NCBI GenBank assembly: GCA_016874895.1
Contig: VGSX01000173.1
Location: forward strand, 1-7,572
Direction: 5' to 3'
DNA length: 7,572 nucleotides
Origin: Deltaproteobacteria bacterium
GTDB taxonomy: Bacteria > Desulfobacterota > Desulfobaccia > Desulfobaccales > Desulfobaccaceae
Program-made: the position numbers and the translations under genes
Part shown: in pieces, positions 4,679 through 7,572 of the stretch
Position numbering within the stretch: the stretch's first letter is position 1
Layout of the letters: the number at the start of each line of letters is the position of its first letter
Notes under the pieces: model-generated
Databases searched by the model: none
The model's input: the letters and a program-made list of their open reading frames with translations, nothing else
Told to the model about the DNA's origin: nothing

Positions 4679-6142
4679 ATGAAGCCCCTGAAACTCACGA
4701 CCTCCTGGTGGCGTCCGGGGAAAGACCTGGACACCTTCGGCCTGGTAAAATTTTTCTCCTTGCCCGGCTTTGTGGTCATTCTGGTGTTTACCGTCATCCT
4801 GACGGTGCTCCTGACCCTCCGGACCCAGCAGATGAACCTGAAGAAAAACGAAGACTATCTGATCCTGCTGGCCGCCAACCTGAACCACCAGATCTATCAG
4901 CAATTCGTCCTGCCCACCGCCTTCGAAAAGGGCGGGCGCATCACCCTGTCGGACCCGGAGCAATCCAAGCGCCTGGACATGGTGGTCCGCACCACCATCC
5001 ATGGCTTTCACGTGGAGCAACTGAACCAGTACGATCAGGAAGGGGTCTTCTCGTACAGCACCGCCCCAGTGCCCCTGGGGAAAAAATGCGCCGATGTCGT
5101 GGGGGTGCAACGGGCCCTGGCCGGGGAAAACTACTTTGAGTTGCCCGGCTACAGCGCCCTCTGGAGCATCTTCTGGCCTCGCAGTTATCAGCACCAGACC
5201 CTCAAGGCTTACATCCCCTTCCGGCTGGAGGAGAAGCTCATTCCCCAGACCGGTCCGGTGGTGGGCGTCATTGAGATAACCCAGAACATCTCCGGGGACT
5301 TTGCCGAAATCGCCAACTTCCGGCTGATCATTTTGGTCACCCTGGTGGTGATCATGGGCCTGTTATTTATTGTCTTGCGGCAAATCGTCAAGCAGGCCGG
5401 CATCATCCTGGAGCGGCGCCAGGAGGAGCAGCTTCGCCTGGAAGCGCAACTCCACCGGTCGGAGCGCCTGGCGGCCCTGGGGGAGATGACCGCGGGGGTC
5501 GCCCACGAGGTCCGCAATCCCCTGGGGATCATCAGTTCCACCGCCGAGATCCTGCGGGACCGGCTGGCCCGCTATGAACCCCAAAATCGCCTGGCCCAGA
5601 TCATCGTGGAAGAGTCCAACCGCCTTAACGAGAAAGTCACGGAATTTTTGGATTTTGCCCGGCCCCGCATCCCCAACCTCCGCCCCTGCGATCTGGAGGC
5701 GACCTTAAACCGGGGTCTGGAATTGCTGGCCCCCGAGATCGACCGCCTGGGCATCAAAGTCACCCGGGAATATCAGCTTGACGGCCGGGTCCTCATGGCT
5801 GACCAGGATCTCCTGTACCAGGCCTTCTTGAATATTCTCCTGAATGCCATCCAGGCCATGCCCCGGGGCGGCCACCTGACCGTGTCCACCGCCCCCGGCC
5901 CCCGCGGTCAGGGGGGAGAAATCCGCTTCGCAGATGATGGGGAAGGCATTGAGCCCGAGGTCTTGAATAAGATCCTCAACCCCTTTTTTACCACCAAGGA
6001 AAAAGGCAGCGGCCTGGGACTGCCCATCGTCAAAAGCCTCATCGAAGCGCATCAGGGTCAGTTGGAGATCAGCAGCGCCCCGGAAACCGGGACCACGGTC
6101 AGCATCACCCTGCCGGCCCCGGCGCTGCAAAAGGTAAGTTAA
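4679..6142 (+). CDS. Membrane sensor histidine kinase, NtrB/ZraS-like, partner of the NtrC-type regulator
   Basis: A 487-residue kinase. After a cytoplasmic N-terminus of about 28 residues comes a membrane helix (about 31-47), an extracytoplasmic sensor region of about 165 residues (48-213), and a second helix (about 215-235). A coiled-coil-like linker (ERRQEEQLRLEAQLHRSERL) follows. The phosphoacceptor is His276 in TAGVAHEVRNPLGII, and EFLDFARP (322-329) is typical of NtrB/ZraS-type kinases. The ATPase domain has Asn389 (NILLNAI), DDGEGI (419-424), NPFFTTK (434-440) and GSGLGL (443-448). The sensor region has one Cys (137) and no domain I can name; parts resemble a diverged Cache fold. There is no good Shine-Dalgarno near the ATG, so translation may be coupled to pgi 6 nt upstream. 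The response regulator gene follows 59 nt downstream. Confidence 0.94.
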   Translation: MKPLKLTTSWWRPGKDLDTFGLVKFFSLPGFVVILVFTVILTVLLTLRTQQMNLKKNEDYLILLAANLNHQIYQQFVLPTAFEKGGRITLSDPEQSKRLDMVVRTTIHGFHVEQLNQYDQEGVFSYSTAPVPLGKKCADVVGVQRALAGENYFELPGYSALWSIFWPRSYQHQTLKAYIPFRLEEKLIPQTGPVVGVIEITQNISGDFAEIANFRLIILVTLVVIMGLLFIVLRQIVKQAGIILERRQEEQLRLEAQLHRSERLAALGEMTAGVAHEVRNPLGIISSTAEILRDRLARYEPQNRLAQIIVEESNRLNEKVTEFLDFARPRIPNLRPCDLEATLNRGLELLAPEIDRLGIKVTREYQLDGRVLMADQDLLYQAFLNILLNAIQAMPRGGHLTVSTAPGPRGQGGEIRFADDGEGIEPEVLNKILNPFFTTKEKGSGLGLPIVKSLIEAHQGQLEISSAPETGTTVSITLPAPALQKVS

Positions 6143-6201
6143 CGAGTGCCGCCACTTGACCGTTCACCGTCCGGCCAGGCGGAAAGCGAGTCCAGACCAC
6201 C

Positions 6202-7572
6202 ATGGATACTATCCTAGTCGTTGACGACGAAACCAATTATCTCACCGTCATGGAAACCCTGCTGGGGGAGGCCGGTTATGAAGTTCTCACCGCCCCCAGC
6301 GCCATCGAGGCGGTGAAGATCGCCGGGGCCTCCGATCTGGACCTCGTCCTCACCGATATGAAGATGCCCAAAATGAGCGGCATCGATCTCCTGGAGAAAT
6401 TGCAGCCACTCTACCCGGAGTTGCCGGTGATCATCATGACCGCGTTCGGCACCGTGGAAAAAGCGGTCTCGGCCATGAAAAAGGGCGCCTTCGATTACAT
6501 CCTCAAGCCCTTCAAAAACGAAGAGATCCTGGTGACCATCGCCAAGGCCCTGGCGTACCGGCGCCTCATCCTGGCAAACCGCCGGCTGAACCAGGAATTG
6601 GACAAAAAGTACGGCTTCCCCAACATTGTGGGAACCTCCCGGGTCATGGAGGAAATTCTGGCCCTGGTGAAAAGGGTGGCCCAATCCCGGGCCACGGTCC
6701 TGGTTACCGGCGAGAGCGGCACCGGCAAGGAACTCATTGCCCGGGCCATTCACCAGTGCAGCAACCGGGCCGCCAAAAGCTTCATCTCCGTCAATTGCGC
6801 CGCCTTGACCGAAACCCTGCTGGAGAGCGAACTCTTCGGCCATGAACGGGGCGCCTTTACCCACGCGGTGGCCATGCGCAAGGGCCGGTTTGAATTGGCC
6901 GACGGCGGCACCCTGTTTATGGACGAAGTGGCGGAAATGTCCCAGGGCCTCCAGGTCAAGCTCCTCCGGGTGCTCCAGGAGATGGAATTCGAGCGGGTGG
7001 GCGGCGTCCGCACCATCAAGGTGGACGTCCGGGTGGTGGCGGCCTCCAACCGGGATCTGAAAGAGGCGGTGGAGGCCGGGCGTTTCCGGGAGGACCTGTT
7101 CTATCGCCTCAACGTGGTCCACCTCCACCTGCCGTCCCTGCGGCAGCGCCAGGAAGACATCCCCTTGCTGGCGGCCCATTTCATTAAAAAGTATGTCCAG
7201 GAAAACCTCCGGGACAAGACCCGCATCACCCCGGAAGCCTTGAAAGTGCTGATCCAGTATGCCTGGCCGGGTAACGTCCGGGAGCTGGAAAACGTCATGG
7301 AGCGGGCGGTCATCCTGTGCAGCCACAACGTCATCAGCCCCCAGGACCTGCCCGGGGAACTGGCCCCCGCCCCGGCCGAGCCCAGCCTGGACATTGACCG
7401 CTTCATCCCCCTGAACACCCCGTTGCCCGAGGCCCTGGACGGCATTGAGGAGCAGATGATCCGCCGGGCCCTGGAAAAAAGCGGCCAGGTCCAGGTCCGG
7501 GCCGCGGAACTCCTGGGCATCACCAAAAGCCTGCTCCAGTACAAACTGAAAAAATATCATTTGACGACTTGA
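6202..7572 (+). CDS. Sigma-54-dependent NtrC-family response regulator
   Basis: This 456-residue activator is complete, with its stop at the window edge. The receiver (about 1-120) has Asp8/Asp9, phosphoacceptor Asp52 (TDMKMP), Thr80 and Lys102. The AAA+ domain (about 141-375) has Walker A GESGTGKE (170-177), the sigma-54-contacting loop as GAFTHA (217-222; usually GAFTGA), Walker B GGTLFMDEV (235-243), FREDLFYRLNV and WPGNVREL (355-362). The C-terminus is a Fis-type helix-turn-helix (about 416-453). Phosphorylation normally drives hexamer formation and ATP-powered opening of the sigma-54 promoter complex. The kinase gene just upstream is the likely partner. The ATG has no close Shine-Dalgarno, but no other in-frame start lies nearby and MDTILVVDDE begins the receiver at the right place. 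The only strong -24/-12 promoter I see in the window is the one before the Cache kinase, a plausible target. Confidence 0.96.
   Translation: MDTILVVDDETNYLTVMETLLGEAGYEVLTAPSAIEAVKIAGASDLDLVLTDMKMPKMSGIDLLEKLQPLYPELPVIIMTAFGTVEKAVSAMKKGAFDYILKPFKNEEILVTIAKALAYRRLILANRRLNQELDKKYGFPNIVGTSRVMEEILALVKRVAQSRATVLVTGESGTGKELIARAIHQCSNRAAKSFISVNCAALTETLLESELFGHERGAFTHAVAMRKGRFELADGGTLFMDEVAEMSQGLQVKLLRVLQEMEFERVGGVRTIKVDVRVVAASNRDLKEAVEAGRFREDLFYRLNVVHLHLPSLRQRQEDIPLLAAHFIKKYVQENLRDKTRITPEALKVLIQYAWPGNVRELENVMERAVILCSHNVISPQDLPGELAPAPAEPSLDIDRFIPLNTPLPEALDGIEEQMIRRALEKSGQVQVRAAELLGITKSLLQYKLKKYHLTT

Noticed and set aside
3113..5194. Several long minus-strand open frames opposite pgi and the second kinase (3113-3598, 3755-4483, 4484-5194)
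   Set aside because: They mirror convincingly coding plus-strand sequence, have no recognisable family and biased composition, and lack promoters.
6214..7560. A 448-codon open frame on the minus strand opposite the NtrC-like gene
   Set aside because: The plus strand shows every NtrC-family motif across the whole length. The antisense frame is low-complexity (Gly, Gln, His, Asp rich), as expected from GC-rich codon usage on the other strand.
1..7572. tRNA or rRNA genes, CRISPR arrays, transposase genes, phage or integrase genes
   Set aside because: None could be recognised on either strand. The window reads as core or regulatory chromosome with no sign of a mobile element.

Overview
The window is GC-rich, gene-dense bacterial DNA. 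It carries two complete two-component systems, one of them built on a sigma-54 (NtrC-type) activator, beside a compact glucose-6-phosphate isomerase. This mix and the protein style suggest a Desulfobacterota-like (former deltaproteobacterial) organism. That is an inference from gene content, not from a marker gene.

Minus-strand left part (1-2812). At the left edge is the start of an RNA 3'-terminal phosphate cyclase (rtcA-like). Its conserved N-terminus is readable only if one base is restored, so it is frameshifted or contains a sequence error. Upstream of it on the same strand is a 69-residue dodecin-family protein that lacks the usual flavin-stacking Trp and the flavin-contacting Gln. It has a good sigma-70-type promoter and a leader with two copies of GGGGAGACCC plus a hairpin. 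A stretch with no recognisable gene (503-749) separates it from a stand-alone receiver-domain response regulator. The regulator overlaps or abuts the end of a Cache-type membrane histidine kinase.

Divergent control region (2813-3226). On the minus strand there is a strong match to a sigma-54 -24/-12 promoter (2891-2908) for the Cache kinase and its receiver. Within its predicted leader is a 19-codon ORF whose stop overlaps the kinase start codon. About 140 and 160 bp upstream are two inverted repeats about two helical turns apart that look like activator sites. One of them lies in the -35 zone of an extended -10 promoter (3055-3063) reading the other way, toward pgi. The pgi leader itself is about 155 nt and rich in inverted repeats.

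Plus-strand right part (3227-7572). pgi is followed after 6 nt by an NtrB/ZraS-like membrane histidine kinase. After another 59 nt comes a full-length NtrC-family regulator (receiver, AAA+, Fis-type HTH) that ends exactly at the window edge. The three probably form one transcription unit.

Working model (inference): the plus-strand kinase phosphorylates the NtrC-like regulator. The regulator could bind the paired inverted repeats, activate the sigma-54 promoter of the Cache kinase/receiver operon, and at the same time interfere with its own pgi-led operon. That would be a two-tier phosphorelay circuit wired through one intergenic region and linked to central carbon metabolism.
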